From Macrotis lagotis (Eukaryota > Chordata > Mammalia > Peramelemorphia > Peramelidae), in assembly GCF_037893015.1 (NCBI RefSeq), contig NC_133660.1, forward strand, positions 163,677,728-163,741,727: a stretch of 64,000 nt of DNA, written 5' to 3'. A program made the position numbers and the translations under genes. The notes below the pieces were generated by a model. It searched no databases. It worked only from the letters and a program-made list of their open reading frames with translations, and had not been told where the DNA came from. Positions 22,480-36,858 of this stretch are shown here, piece after piece. Position 1 is the first letter of the stretch, and every line of letters begins with the position of its first letter.

Positions 22480-23325
22480 GCCAATGAAGATTCTTGAGCA
22501 GGTTATTCTTCTACTATAGAAATATTATTTGGCAGCTGTGTGGAGGCTGAGTTTGAGAAGTGAGAGAATAGAAACAGGAAGATCAATTGGGTGGGTGGGT
22601 ATTGCAAATCCAAGTGAGAGGTGTTGGCACCCTGAACTAAAAAGTTGAAGAAAGGAGGCAGATTTGAGAGATGATGTGAAAACAGAATTTATATGATTTA
22701 GCCGCTGCTCATTAGAAATGAGGGAAAGAAAGTGAAGAATCAAAATGGCTCTGAATTTGTAGAACTGGTTAACTAAAAGAAAACAGGGAAGCTTGGAAAG
22801 ATAGGTTTAAGAAGAAAAATAAGAGATCCAATTTGGAACATATTTACAGCAAACAATTTTCACAATTACATACCTGAAAATGTAATAGGTGGATTTGATG
22901 CAGACAAATAATTATAATTCAAAAATATATGACAAGTGAATTAAAGAGGTAAAACAGTGCTATGAGAGGTCAAATGAGGAAAAGTCTTTGCTGACTTAGG
23001 GGATCTAGGAAAGCTTCAGAGAATGCCATTATTTGAGTTGGGCTTTAAAGGATAAGTAAGAATTCAACTATTTAGCTAAAGCTCAAGGATAGATGTGATT
23101 AGAGGAAAGAGTAAATAGGAGAAAGTAGTTTGGAAAAGTAAGATTATGCTCCCAGATAGCCCCAAAAGTTAGACATCTTTTAGTTACCTTTTCACATCTT
23201 CCAAACATGATAATTCAGGTCACTGAATCTGTAAATTCAACTCAATAACCACAGTACAGATTTGGACTAGAGAGGGGAGGTCATTGCTAAATAGAGTGAC
23301 CATAAGCAAAGATGAAAAAGGAAGG
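22480..23325. other. Intergenic DNA with an ancient repeat
   Basis: 22500-23130 carries old repeat-like phrases (GATGTGAAAACAGAATTTAT, GGGCTTTAAAGGATAAGTAA). 23178-23259 is the dispersed repeat shared with 48902-48980. No gene. Confidence 0.4.
23178..23259 (+). repeat. Unnamed dispersed repeat, copy 1
   Basis: TTTAGTTACCTTTTCACATC, then CTTCCAAACATGA and CTCAATAACCACAGTACAG align with 48902-48980 at roughly three quarters identity by eye. Confidence 0.5.
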
Positions 23326-23329
23326 GAAA

Positions 23330-23645
23330 TTCTGGGTGGTGCAGTGAATAGAGCACTGGCTTGGCATTGGAGTACAAGAGTTCTGAATCCAGCTTCAGAC
23401 ACTTGACACTTACTAGTTGTATGACCTTGGACAAGTCACTTAACCCTGATTGTCTCAAATCCAGGATCATCCCCAGTTTTCCTGATTCATATCTGGCTAC
23501 TGAACTCAGATGACTCTGGAGGAGAAAGTGAGGCTGGTGCTTAGCACAGCACTCCCCTCACTCAAATACAATTTGCTTGCTTATCATGGAGTCATCTCCC
23601 TTACACCATGGTTGGTCTTTTGAGAACAAAGGACATACATCATTC
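23330..23645 (+). mobile_element. Long tRNA-derived SINE with an RTE-like tail
   Basis: Sense, nearly complete: GGGTGGTGCAGTGAATAGAG head, CCTTGGACAAGTCACTTAAC, ATCTGGCTACTGAACTCAGA and a GAACAAAGGACATACATCA end. Confidence 0.75.
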
Positions 23646-24512
23646 AAAAGATAAATAAATCAGTTTGACTGTAGCCTATTAATTTAGTGAAGTAGTGACA
23701 AATAATAAAAATTGGGAGATTCTATTATAAAGTTTCTTGATTAACCAGTTCATTTTATTACTCCTATGTGTAATGTGAAACTACTGACATTTTTGAGGAT
23801 AATATGATCATAGATTTAGACTCTAGGAGTCATCTGGCTCAAATCTCTCATTTTACAGATTGAGGATATGCTAATATTATGCTCGAAGTACAGCTTTATG
23901 AAAGTATGATAGAATTCAGGAGGGACTGGGGCAGAGAGAGAGATGGTAAATAATTAGATAAGTTAAGAGGCTAATTCAGTATCAAAAATAAAATAAAAAC
24001 TAGTGTGGGGATGGCACTACAGGAGGACTTACCTGTAAGAGAAATGATGAAGGCAGAGAGTGTGGCAGATGGAATCAATGATGGTTTTGAATGTTCAAAC
24101 ATGAGTAACTGAATGCATGCAGGACTCAGTAGAAGTGAAAGGTTTGTGCTGAACATAGAGCTACAGAAGTAATCCCAATTCCTTTGTTCATCCAGTCATT
24201 AAAATTTATTGAGCCTCTCCCATGTACAAGACATTGTTCTAGGAACTTATAGGTCAGCAGAGGTGATCATTGTCCATGGGGGTGTGAATTGGCATCTCCA
24301 TGGAGAGTCAAGAGAAATGAACAGAAAATTGACCTTGGAAAAATTTAGTAGGAGGGAGGAGGAGAAGAACCCACCAAATAAGACAGAGAAGTACTCAGAC
24401 AGGAGAACCATGATGGTTTCATGAAAGATAGTTGAATTCAGTTCACAGAATCTCAGATTGGGAGAAAACTCAGATGTCAACTTTTTCTAAAAAGGATTTT
24501 CCTCTCCAGCAT

Positions 24513-24538
24513 CAATCAATCAATCAATCAATCAATCA
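24513..24538. repeat. (CAAT)n simple repeat
   Basis: About six tandem CAAT units. Confidence 0.8.
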
Positions 24539-25799
24539 TGTAACAAGTATTTCCTAAGCATCATCTATGTTTCAGATTGTGTCAGGTACTGGGGATACCA
24601 AGACTAAAGCAAAAGAGTTCTTACCTTTAAGAAGCTTACATTTTTATCAAGAAAGAGCACATGCATGAATATAAATATTTACCAAATGAATACAAGATAA
24701 AATATTTTTGCAGCAGTTGTGGGGATGAGGAAAGGTTTCATCCAGGTCAACTTGTGCCAAGAGAAGTTGTGACTGGCATACAATCAGTATTTGTGAGTGG
24801 GACTTGAACCCATATCTTCCTAACTCCTAAATGGAGCTGGATGTCTAAACACTCTGAAATGCTAGGGTCTTCAATATTATAAAATTCTGGGAAATGAAAG
24901 CAGCAGATGCAGATTTGCACATTTCAAAAGGTTGAAGAATGTGAGAAGATAGGTAGAAGAGATAGTAGGGGCAAGTGGAAAACTTTAAAAATGTACATTT
25001 GAAATCAGAAAGGAAGATTCTTGGGAGGACAGCTTAAAGAAATTGGGAGGCAAATAATCATAGTAGGTATAAGAGGATGGAGTCAAGGGCATAAAGAGTT
25101 GCTCTAAGAAATAAGATTATCTATAAAGAGGTGGGGAAGGGAAGATAAGAAGGGAAGAAAGGGGAGACATGTGTGGAGGTGAGGAGTGAGTTGATGGACT
25201 TGATTTTTTCCTTTTTTTTTGTTTATATTAAATAAACCAATAGCTTATCTATTTTGTTGTTTTCCCCCATAAAACCAACTCTTAGTTTTATTTACTGACT
25301 TGATATTCTTAATTGAGTAGAATTTGGAACTGGGACTGGAGGAAGGTAAAGAAGTTTATCAATAGTTGTTGGTATGAGAAGGTACCTTGAAGAGGTTTGT
25401 TTAAAGAGGTTTATTAAATAGAATTGATAATCCAGAAGAAAATCAATTAGATTGTATTCCTTTAAAGTGATTAGCACATTATCTTCATTTTATAGCTTGA
25501 TGTATGGCAATTAAAGAAAGTTGGGTTAGTAGAAATAGTATAAATCTAGTGAGTCAGGTCAGCATAATTATATTATTTCCTCTCATACCTTTCTGCACTT
25601 TGGGGGTTTGAATGAAGAAATCAGGCATGGGGAATGATACAAGGTTAGATATTGTCTCAGTGGACACAGTGCAATGTTAGAAAGACTAGAAAGGAAGAAC
25701 AAGGTATTAGTAAAATCAGTATTCAAGTAACTGAACACATGCTGTCCAGAATGGACATGGATTAAGTACAAAGGGTGATGTTACTAGATGAGAACACTG

Positions 25800-25869
25800 A
25801 TAGACTGAGGTTGGTAAGGGGTACAGTGGATAGAGTGATGGACTTGGAGTTAGGAAGGCCTTAGTTTAT
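25800..25869 (+). mobile_element. MAR1/MIR-like SINE, left part
   Basis: GGGTACAGTGGATAGAGTGA and TGGACTTGGAGTTAGGAAGG, cut by the SINE at 25870. It continues at 26040. Confidence 0.7.
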
Positions 25870-26038
25870 TTTATTTATTTTATTTTTTTTTAGGTTTTTT
25901 GTTGCAAGGCAAATGGGGTTAAGTGGCTTGCCCAAGGCCACACAGCTAGGTAATTATTAAGTGTCTGAGACCAGATTTGAACCCAGGTACTCCTGACTCC
26001 AAGGCCGGTACTTTATCCACTACGCCACCTATCCACCC
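25870..26038 (-). mobile_element. WSINE1-like SINE nested in an older SINE
   Basis: Antisense full-length copy. The flanks AAGGCCTTAGTTTA and AAGGCTTTAGTTTA are a TSD with one change. Confidence 0.88.
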
Positions 26039-26039
26039 C

Positions 26040-26250
26040 GAAGGCTTTAGTTTAAATCCAACTTCAGACACTAAGTGTGAAAGCCTGAGTGAGTCACTTA
26101 GACTCCATTTGCTTCAGTTTCCTCATCTGTAAAATAAGGAAAATAATAGTACATATTTTCCAAGGTCTTTGTGAAGATCAAATGAGATAATGTAAAGAAC
26201 TTAAAACAGTGACTGACACATAGTAATTGCTATATAAATATTAATTATCA
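26040..26250 (+). mobile_element. MAR1/MIR-like SINE, right part
   Basis: Continues from 25869: GTTTCCTCATCTGTAAAATA, AATGAGATAATGTAAAGAAC, and the CORE-SINE type end GACTGACACATAGTAATTGC. Confidence 0.7.
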
Positions 26251-29200
26251 GTGAAGTTTGACCAGTTGCCAACTGATCCTGTCTAGGAAGTAGTCCCACC
26301 TCAGCCATCTGCTTTTATCTACTGAATCATCTGCCAAGTGATCTGCCAAAGGAACTTGGAAAGGTAATGCCCAGAAGTAGCTTCAATATCAGTCAGCACA
26401 AAAAGTTGCCAGAGAAGATGGGAGGAGGTTGGCCATAGCTATCACTGACTCTCAACAAGACTGATCTCTGGGTCATACATGGTTTACTCATGTTCTAGAA
26501 GATGTTAATTCCAGAGCAGCCCTCCTTCACTCTCATTAAATGACAGTCCATCTCTTTTCTTGAATATATTCTTCCTTAATGATGTTTTATACTATTTTCA
26601 TTATGTAAGTTATTATTGATAACATGCTACAGTCATACCCAACACACATCTTTCTAATAATAACAATAATAGCAACTAGTATTTATATACCTCTTTAGAT
26701 TTGCAAAGTCCTTTACATATGTATTATCATTTTCTCCTCATAGAAACACTATTGTAGTTCAGAGATTTTCATTGTATTCTGCTCTCCATGATCTCATTTG
26801 GAGTTTTCTCACTAAATTTTACAAAGAAACTAATAGCAGAAAAAGGTTAAGTGACATAAAGGGTGATACTGCTGGTAAATGACTGAGGCAGAATTGGATC
26901 TTGAGTTTTCTTGACTCCAAGTCCAAAGCTATTCTAATAACTGTTAGTTTCTACTAAGTTTTTATCCTAAGATCATGGCTCACAACCATAAGAACATCAT
27001 TGGCAGCATTCTGGAGTAAAAAACCGAAACTTTGAAAAATGGATTTATATAACAAAGATCAACTTGATATCATTGAAAGAACCAAATTTGTAAAATGAAA
27101 AAGCTGGATGAGATGACCTTGAAATTGTCTCTCAGCTCTAAATTGTGTATGTGTGTATGTGTGTGTGTGATTATATTCTGCTACTAGAGTGAAAGTCCTA
27201 TGAAGGCAGGGTCTTATTTAAGTCTTGCATTTCTACCAGAACCAAACACTGTGTGCTCTGCACACAGTATTTTGAGGAATGGAATGTAAAAAAACCACAG
27301 TGCAGATACACAAATTATCATGCACTGTTATTATTCAGAGTTACATTAAACATTCTCCCAAAGAAAACTGACTACCACAAGTCATAGAAGGTTAAAAGAT
27401 CTTCATCTTTCTTTTAATCCCCCCATTGAGGTAATTGTCTAAAATTAGACTATAAATGATAGCAAATCCAACAATAAGTATTTATTTATTGTGCACTTAC
27501 TGTAATTTTATATTAGTGTATCATTTTTTATAATTGTATCCCCTGTGTCTGGTACATAGTAGATACTTAATAAATACTTGTTTATTAGTTACCATTTTTG
27601 GAGATGTGTATGGCAGAAAAGTAGAAGTCATGGTCCCTGGTTTGGAGGAATGCAGAATGGTGTAGATAATTAATGCACATGAAGGAATTCAGGAAAAAGA
27701 CAAATACAGTGGCAGACTCTAAGCATTTTCTTGCTGGTGCTATCTGGTACTAGAGGAGGGTTTATCTGAGGACACAGAAGCTCAAACTGAATAAAGAAGG
27801 ATTATTTCATTCCCAAACTTGATTATTCTCATTTTCCTTGGTTGTAGTTTACCAACTCTTGAGATAGTGTTACCAAATTACAAACTCCTGGAGGGAATCC
27901 AGAAAAAGGCAGCTGACATAAATGAGGAAAAAAGAGAGCTAATCGATTCCATGCCTTTTACTCAAATCAGACTTCACTGTCTCATTCCCACTTCCCTTTG
28001 AAGACTACCTTCCATCTTCTCTATATATTTAGTCTGTGTATATATATATATCAACAAGTTGTCTTCTCCATTAGAATTGAGCCCCTTGCCCTTCCCCTCC
28101 CCCAATATATTTTATTTTATTTTAATTTTTGGTATCTCCAGAGCTTCACACAGTCCGTAGAATGTAAAAATCCTGTGCTAACTGATAGAGGACTAACAAT
28201 GAAAGGATTATTTAAAGGAATAGAGATATTTAGCCTGGGAGAAAATGAATGGTTTAATTCCTTTTATGAGGAAGTTCCAACAAGTAGAGTTTGACCAAAG
28301 TGCAATGAGTTAGTGACTTACCGTAAGAACCTCTTTAAGCAGGTGTTAGTGACCACTTCTCTAAGATGTTGAATAGGGGAACTCTTATTTTGGTACAGTT
28401 TGGACCAGATGTTCTCTAAGGTCCCTTCCAAGTTTGAGATTCTATGAAGATTAAGAAATGACTTCACAAATGAGAGTTGAAACCATGATGAAAATTGACC
28501 TTTCAAAGGACAAGGGTCTAAAGGCCAAGGACTGGTCTTAATCTGTGTAAGAATTATTGTGGAGGGTTGGGGTGATTGGAGAATTATTTACATTTTATGT
28601 CCTTTTTTGTTTTAAAATGCTCAGATCTGTCATTTTAAATGCAGACTTCCTGCTCTTTCCACATCATGAATATAATCAAGATAAAAAGAGGGAAAGGACC
28701 GAGATGGAAATATTTTTGCTTAGGGGTATATTCGGGAATTTGAACAAATTAGGGTTACCCAAAAGCAAAAGGAATCTCATTTGATATGATTAATCAATGA
28801 GAAATCAATTAAATGGTTTATCAGTTTCAAGGACAATGGAAAGAACACAATTTCCCTCCTCTCTGGGGAAAATTTCTATTGAATTGAGGAGAAGCTTTTT
28901 TCCAAAGATGTGAAACCTCCAGAAGTCTTATGTTTCCCCTGAGTAAAGCCTAGGTACTGAAGACTATAAGAGGAAGGAAAATACAGAGATACAGGTCTGC
29001 CTTGCTATAGCAACCAGCAGCTCCCATATCTCCTATTCCACTTCATGGATCCCTGAGTTGGCAGATTGAATATTTTAAAAATTATATTTTAAATAAATTA
29101 TTTAAAATTCAAAAAAGTATCTCACCCAATATTTCATCCAATTTCCGTAGCCCAATGGCCTCCCTTTAGTCCTCCTTCATCTCTGCAATATTTTCTGATC

Positions 29201-29956
29201 ATTCTATCTTACTAGATACCCTCTTTTCCTTTGGCTTCAGACAGCATCCTCTCCTGGCTTTCTAGTGACCTCTCCAAACTTTACATCAATTAATCCTAAC
29301 TCTCAGACTAACTCTCAATGAAATATTCTAGGATGCTTCTGTGATAATATACTATTGTATTATTGTAATCTCTATATGTATCTTATGCCCCAATTGAATT
29401 GTAAACTCTTTGTAACAACAATAACAACAGCTAGCATTTATATAGCCCCTACATAGACCTTATGATAAGTACTTTATAGATATTATCTTATTGATCTTAT
29501 CCTGGAAGGCAAGTACTACTACTACTGCCATTTAACATTGAAGAAGTTAAATGAATTGTTCAAGGTAACATGTAGTCTCAGAATGAAATTGAACTCAAGT
29601 TTTCCATGACTCTAGGTCCAGCAGTTGATCCACTGTGTCCCCTAGTTTTTCTGTGTCCCCCAACCTTTATTTGAGGAAACATTTAAGGCAGTATTTTGTT
29701 TAAATGTTTAAAAATAAAAGTAAACAAGAAGTTCAAACAGATCTTAGTGATTTGGTACATTTACTACATTTTAGTCTGGTAAAGAAATATGTAGAAGATC
29801 ATCTATATAAGCCTGGCCCATTCTCACATTAATGATGCCTTTGGTTCATATATAAACCAGTCTCATATAAAGAGTTTTTAGAAATGAATAAGTTGGCAGT
29901 TGATATTCTGAGTCACTTTATTTTTTCTAATAACAAAGTTCAAGATACCCCCCAAC
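26251..29956. other. Intergenic, largely unique DNA
   Basis: Old SINE/L2-like tails appear at about 26800-26930 and 27530-27590 (GGTACATAGTAGATACTTAA). A short (GT)n lies at 27149-27170. 29410-29640 is another diverged antisense SINE. No gene recognised. Confidence 0.45.
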
Positions 29957-30104
29957 CTTTTTTTTTTGCAAGGCAATGGGGTTAAGTGGCTTGCCCAAGG
30001 CCACATAGCTATATAGTTATTAAGTGTCTGAGGTCAAATTTGAACTCAGGTACCCCTGACTCCAGGGCAGTTGATCTATATTCACTGCACCACCTAGCCG
30101 AACC
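29957..30104 (-). mobile_element. WSINE1-like SINE
   Basis: Antisense, moderately diverged copy. Confidence 0.8.
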
Positions 30105-30519
30105 CTCCTCCCCCACTCTTGAGACTTCCCTTTCAAATGCCCTGAAGCTCAATTCCTCAATACTCTCAAAATTGTGTGAACAACTTTGACAAGGACCTTC
30201 TCTATAATTTTTCTAGTCTAACTGGGTTTCCCATCTTAGTTTTCTTCAGTGTCTTAACAAAGTATCTCCCAGTTATTTTTTTATTTTGGTTTGAATTTGT
30301 GATTCCCTGGGTCACTGAGAGGTTGAGGCACTGAGAGGGTTAAGTGACTTTTCTATTATAAAGTAAATATCAGTAAATAATATTCTATTATAAAGTAAAT
30401 ATCAGTACTGGAACCTAGGTCTTTCTGACTTTGAGGCTAACTGTTTTATTATCTTACATGCATATAGCATAAGTTCATAAATTACTCTAGATTGATAGAG
30501 CATATATTAAGAATTTTTT
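30105..30519. other. Intergenic DNA
   Basis: 30310-30440 is an old antisense SINE-like stretch with a local duplication of TTCTATTATAAAGTAAATAT (30352 and 30385). No gene. Confidence 0.45.
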
Positions 30520-30655
30520 AAAGAGTTCATTTTATTTTGGTAAATATTTAGTAAATAAAAATATATTGCTGTTATTGTGTACAATGTTCTCCTGTTCTGT
30601 TCACTTCACTCAGCCTCAATTCATGTAAGTTTTTTCAGGTTTTTCTGAAATCATC
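30520..30655 (-). mobile_element. L1 3'-end fragment, antisense
   Basis: ACAATGTTCTCCTG, TTCTGTTCACTTCACTCAGC and TCAATTCATGTAAG are the antisense of the L1 ORF2-end box also present at 6230-6290 and 47040-47100. Confidence 0.6.
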
Positions 30656-30722
30656 TTCCTTCCTCCCTCCCTTTCTTCTCTCTCCCTCCCTTCCTCCTTC
30701 CCTTCTTCCCTCCCTCCCTTCC

Positions 30723-30778
<56 letters not shown>

Positions 30779-30840
30779 TTATTTTTCTTTCTCTCTTTCT
30801 TTGTTTTTTTTCTCTTTCTGGTTTCTTTGTTTCTTTCTTG
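30656..30840. repeat. (TTTC)n / TCCC pyrimidine-rich simple repeat
   Basis: Imperfect CCCT/CCTT blocks, then about 12 TTTC units (30728-30778), then interrupted TTTC/TTTG. Confidence 0.9.
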
Positions 30841-30869
30841 ACGTGGTCCTGTGTCTTAAGGCCATTTCT

Positions 30870-31350
30870 TTTTTATTGTTATTATATTATTTTTTCCAAT
30901 TACATGCAAAGATAGTTTTCAACATTCATATTTTTGGTAAGTTTTTGAGCTTCACATTTTTCACATCCAAACTCCCTTGAGTTTCACGTTTTTCCACCCT
31001 CCATTCCCTCCCTCTTTCTCAGGACAGTAAGTAATCTGATAAGGGTTGCACAAGTGCAAATATATTTCAATATGTCATATTGTAAAAGAAGAATTAGAAC
31101 TAAAGGAGAAAAAACTGTGAGAAAAAGAAACTTAAAATAAGTTTTAAAAGGTGAATATAGTATGCTTTTGTTGGCATTCAGACTCCATAGCATTTTTTTC
31201 CCCTGGATGTGGATGGCATTGTCCATCTCAAGTCTTTTAGGATGCCCTTAATGAATTGCTATTTGGAGTTGCATTCATCATAGTTGATCATCTCACATTG
31301 TTGCTTTTAATGTGTGCAATGTTCTCTGGGTTCTGCTCACTTCAGAATCA
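30870..31350 (-). mobile_element. L1 3' UTR and ORF2 end, antisense
   Basis: Contains TTCCAATTACATGCAAAGAT, ACAGTAAGTAATCTGATA, TTGGCATTCAGACTCCATAG and, at the far end, GTTCTGCTCACTTCAG. It is an old 5'-truncated L1. Confidence 0.7.
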
Positions 31351-31384
31351 GTTTTTGCTTGTCATTTCTTCCTCTTTTTTAATT

Positions 31385-31560
31385 TGTCTATTTTTTCCAA
31401 CTACATGCAAAGAAAGTTTTCAACATTAATTTTTCTGTGAGGTTTTGAGTTCCATATTTTTTCTCCCTCCCTCCCTCCATCCCTTCCTCCCTCCCTCCCC
31501 CTGACAGCAAGTAATCTGATATAGATTATACATATACTGCTATGTTAAACATATATCAAT
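31385..31560 (-). mobile_element. L1 3' UTR fragment, antisense
   Basis: A second copy of the same 3' UTR (TTCCAACTACATGCAAAG, GACAGCAAGTAATCTGATAT), with a CTCC-rich patch at 31463-31500. Confidence 0.65.
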
Positions 31561-31860
31561 ATTGTTGATGATGATGATGTCCTTCAGTCCCATAGAAGGG
31601 CTTGACATTGGGGAGGCAACACCATGACAAGCACATGAACTGTATTTGAAGTCCCCCAGTCTCACTTTCTCTTCCAGAGTCATTTAGGTCCAGTGGCCAG
31701 CTATGAATAAGATGACTGGAGATGGCCTTCCTGGAGGAGACACAATCAGGGTTAAATGACTTGCCCAAGGTCACACAGTTTGTAAGGGACTAGTATCTGA
31801 GGCTGGATGTGAGTTCAGGTCTTCATGATTCCAGGGCCAGTGTTTTGTTCACTGTGGAAT
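31561..31860 (-). mobile_element. Long tRNA-derived SINE with an RTE-like tail
   Basis: Antisense copy: ATGATGTCCTTCAGT end, CCAGAGTCATTTAGGTCCAG middle, GACTTGCCCAAGGTCACACA and a GTTTTGTTCACTGTGG head. Confidence 0.65.
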
Positions 31861-31874
31861 ACTGTAAGATATGT

Positions 31875-32060
31875 GATATTATTATATCAAATTTGTTGAT
31901 GAGGAAACTGAGTCTGAGTCTCTTACCCAGGTTCACACAGTGAGTCTGAGACAGAATTTGGACTTGGGTTTTCCTGATTCTAATTCTCAGTATTTTTGTC
32001 AAGAAAACTCCAAAAAGAATCATAAAGAACAGGACATGACTGAAAAACAACTAAAAAATG
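31875..32060. mobile_element. MAR1-like SINE pieces
   Basis: GAGGAAACTGAGTCTGAGTC, TTCACACAGTGAGTCTGAG, then a sense-type end GTCAAGAAAACTCCAAAAAG. It appears rearranged. Confidence 0.45.
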
Positions 32061-32342
32061 TTTCAGGTGCTTTGCTAAGTGATGAGCAGAATTCAAGGTT
32101 TTGGTTCAAGAAGGAAGAGACTGATAGCCAGACTGTATAAAAAATTTCCTAGAAGTCTGATTCCAATCAGGAAGAAGAAAAAGAATTTGTTCAACAGTCC
32201 AAAAATCAAGAAAAGTGAAAAATAAGATGTATGCTTGTAGTCCTCATGATGATTAACTATGGAGTCAAAGTAAAAAATTATATTTCCTATAGGAATTGTC
32301 TAGATGCTCATATTTGATGATTATATTGTGCACATTGGTTTT

Positions 32343-33685
<1,343 letters not shown>

Positions 33686-33734
33686 TGTTTCAAAACTAAA
33701 ATACTGAAGAGTCTCTTAAATGAAATCTATCATA

Positions 33735-33978
33735 CACAAAAAGTTATTTTTGTTCAGTTGTGTTTAACTCTTTGTGACTTCACTGGGAGTTTTCTTGGCA
33801 AAGATACTAGAGTGGTTTTCCATTTCCTTTTCTAGTTCATTTTGTAGATGAGGAAACAGAGGCAAATAGAGTGAAGTGACTTGCCCAGAGTCACAGGGCT
33901 AGTGAGAGTCTGAGGCTAGATTTGAAATCAGGTCTTCCTGACTCCAGGCCAGTGTTTTATCCATTTAGCTCCCCCAAT
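33735..33978 (-). mobile_element. MAR1-like SINE
   Basis: Antisense, nearly complete: GTTCAGTTGTGTTTAACTCT, TTTTCTTGGCAAAGATACTA, GATGAGGAAACAGAGGCAAA, GACTTGCCCAGAGTCACAGG, TCTTCCTGACTCCAGGCCAG. Confidence 0.85.
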
Positions 33979-35580
33979 CACACCAAAAAACCACCAGAAA
34001 AACCAAGTGAGTTAAGAATTTCTTTAATCCAGACAATAATGTACAGTTGCTTCTGGAAATTCGAAACTTATAAAGTACTTAAAATATCTGAGTAAAATAA
34101 TTGTATCTCTAATGAAATTTTGTTTTAATATCCACTAAAATGAAATAACATCCTTCACATTTCTACTCCTGCAAAACTGGATAGTATCCTACCAAGGTAT
34201 TGTTAGAATACTATTAAGGCAAAAATTAAGTCCTTTCTAATTTCCCACCCCTTTAGCTATGGCATAAAGCCTGGCTCATCTTAATTTCAGGATTGGCTTC
34301 TGTATTTAACTAATTAATTGAATCAGAGTATGTCAGCAAAATGATATTAAATTTCTCAAGGAATTTCTTTGTTAAGTTTTCTTGTAAGATCTCAAATACT
34401 CACAGCCCTACATTTACAGTAGAAGAACCCAGCAGCTTCCAAGGAACCTTAAATAATCAAACACATTCACCTTCCAGTAACATGCAAAAGACAGAGCTGC
34501 CTGGGAGGAATGAGGCAGTCACTTTCCATCAAGAATCACTGTACCACACATCTTGAGAGGGAGGGTGAGACCAAGTTGCAGGGAGGCCTTAGTCATGGAC
34601 AGTAGCCAAAACTGAAGTTTGTCTAGAAACACTGGAAACACTTTTTTTAAAAAAAAGCTATGACAAGTGACATGGCTTCCCCTAATGAGCAGACACAGCC
34701 AAAGACTCAGTTTTATATTGAAAGGCAAACAGCTCTTTGGAGCTACAATAATAGTCCCAAAGACTCTAGTCAGAATAAAGCAATGTCAGTTGAATAAAAA
34801 AGATACATCCCACCCCCACCCCACTTCCAGAGGGTTGGTCAGGCCTAAATCTTATCAGGCTTCTGAGAAAGACTCCCAGAGGCCAGGTGATGTCAAACAT
34901 CCAGACCATAACCCAAAAGAAAAATAAATTCTAAATCCTTTCAGGATAGAAAATGTGTAAAAAAAAAATCTTTTCCCATGTGCCTCCTTCAGGGAGTTTG
35001 CTTGAAAAGGTCTAATTTCAAGAGTAAAGGAAAACTCCAAAAAAAATAAAGAGAATACTTTTAAAGGAAACAGAAAAAAAAACCTTTGAGTCATTTCATA
35101 TATTATAAAGATCTCAGTCACTATTTTGATAAGTCAATAACTCTCAAGAAAATCCAAATGAAAGCTCTATTATTTCTAAGTGAGACCCCACTCTCTAGCA
35201 TTCACCCCAGGATGTAAAAATCCTTTCTGTAATGCTGTAGGAAATTCTGACTCTGGAAATATGGGTTCAAATCTTTGCTAACTTATGTGACCACGGACAA
35301 TTTAATTAATCCCTTGATCCTTCAGTTTCCTTGTCTACAAAAGACTTGGACTAGGTGGTGTCTAAAGGCCCTTCCCAGTTCTAACAATGATAACTCACAC
35401 TTATATGTACTTCAAGGTTAGCAAAGTATCTTACTAAGGCATAGAATACCAGCAGAGCACTATTAAACAATTCTGTGAAGTGGATGCTCTTATTATTCTC
35501 ATTTTACTGATAAATAAACTGAATCAGAGAGGTTAAGTGACTTTTTTAGGATGATATACCATTTGGACATAGCTCTTCCT
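33979..35580. other. Intergenic, largely unique DNA
   Basis: No gene or clear repeat in 34000-35200. 35230-35545 has an old SINE-like pattern (AATATGGGTTCAAATC, TTTCCTTGTCTACAAAAGAC, TTACTGATAAATAAACTGAA). The open frames at 34341-35121 show no domain. Confidence 0.45.
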
Positions 35581-35584
35581 GATT

Positions 35585-35645
<61 letters not shown>
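35585..35645. repeat. (CA)n microsatellite
   Basis: About 29 CA units with a single CAAA interruption at about 35601. Confidence 0.95.
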
Positions 35646-35648
<3 letters not shown>

Positions 35649-36069
35649 GTACACCAATATATCTCTCTATTGGGAGGTATGCAGATTATGCTATTTAAAA
35701 ATTTTTTTTTCTTCTTCCTGGGTAGTCATTTAGTGATCTCAATTCAATTGGAAGCAGTAGGAGGAGATATGAAAAAATTACATGAGCAGACAAAATTAGT
35801 GTCCTTGAAGACAGAAACATGAATTGAGGGAAGGGAGGAAGGGAGGCATAATATTGCCACTCCCCCCCCCTCAGGTCTGGGGGGCATCCACTGAGATCCT
35901 CTGAATCACTATCTCCTTTCAAATTCAGCCCCTGATGATTGGGGGGGAGGGGAGATGTCATTGGCATAAGAAAAATATTTTGTAAACTTAAAACCAGAGA
36001 GATGAGGGAGAGTGAGGAACAGAATCTGGGATTATATTATTTTTCAATACACAGCAACTAATAGACTTG
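35646..36069. other. Intergenic DNA
   Basis: C-rich patch at 35863-35870 and G-rich at 35941-35952; nothing else recognised. Confidence 0.4.
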
Positions 36070-36290
36070 TTCATGTTCAGTCCTTTTTCAGTTGTGCCAA
36101 TCCCATTAGGGGTTCTTGGCAAACAAGGTGGTGTGCCAATTCCTTTAAAGGATGAGGAAACTGAGGCAAACAGGTTTAAGTGATTTACCCAGGGTCATAC
36201 AGCTAAAAAGTGTCCAAGGATGGATTTGACCTCAGGTCTTCCTGGCTCTTCAGCACTCTTTCTACCGCACCGCCCAGCTAAGTACCTAGT
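36070..36290 (-). mobile_element. MAR1-like SINE
   Basis: Antisense: GTTCAGTCCTTTTTCAGTTG, GATGAGGAAACTGAGGCAAA, ATTTACCCAGGGTCATACAG and a TACCGCACCGCCCAGCTA head. Confidence 0.8.
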
Positions 36291-36858
36291 AGATACAAAA
36301 TAAGTAACTCATCATGTAACCAAATACATAAGAGAGTTAAAACTTTAGTTCCTTTTTATGTTTGTTTCAGCTTTTGACATCCCATCTGGTTATTTTCCTC
36401 TTCTAAAATTACATTTTATTAAGGGTCCTAGGAATAATAGGGATTTTAGAAACTCCACAGGCATGACAAGAGAATTTCCAGGGCTACAGGAAACTACAGC
36501 CAAAGGTGAAACTAAGAGGAGTGGTCAATACTTTTCTGTAATTTAACTAGGCTTATGTGCTAGGAACACAACTGGAAAGGAGGCTGCTTTGCTTGGGAAA
36601 ACTCCAACTACTGAGATGCAATTTAGCTAATTTAATCCCATGACAAGCATTGCTTTAGTCTCCAACCCCCAATGACACAGGGCAATAATGTTCTGAAATC
36701 TGTATGTTCTGTAGGACTCTTCCCCTTGTCTGGATTTCTGACAGGAAAAGCATCAATGAGCTAGAGTCGACCTAGACTCCATCCTCACCAACACACTCAC
36801 TTTTCAGACTGGGAGTCAGGAGTCAGGTACCTGAATCCATTTGAAAATATGTTTGTGT
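36291..36858. other. Intergenic DNA
   Basis: No gene or repeat recognised. Confidence 0.4.

Larger units (their letters stand above)
23646..25869. other. Intergenic DNA with ancient repeats
   Basis: 24190-24260 and 24515-24745 belong to the old repeat with CATCTATGTTTCAG, GTACTGGGGATACC and TTAAGAAGCTTACATTT. 24513-24538 is a (CAAT)n run. No coding exon is recognised; the open frames at 24209-24480 are shadows on both strands. Confidence 0.45.

Noticed and set aside
34855..35121. 88-codon Phe-rich frame, possibly membrane protein
   Set aside because: The Phe/Leu richness comes from antisense A-rich DNA; no supporting exon structure.
35551..35733. 60-codon frame rich in Thr-His
   Set aside because: Translation of the CA microsatellite.
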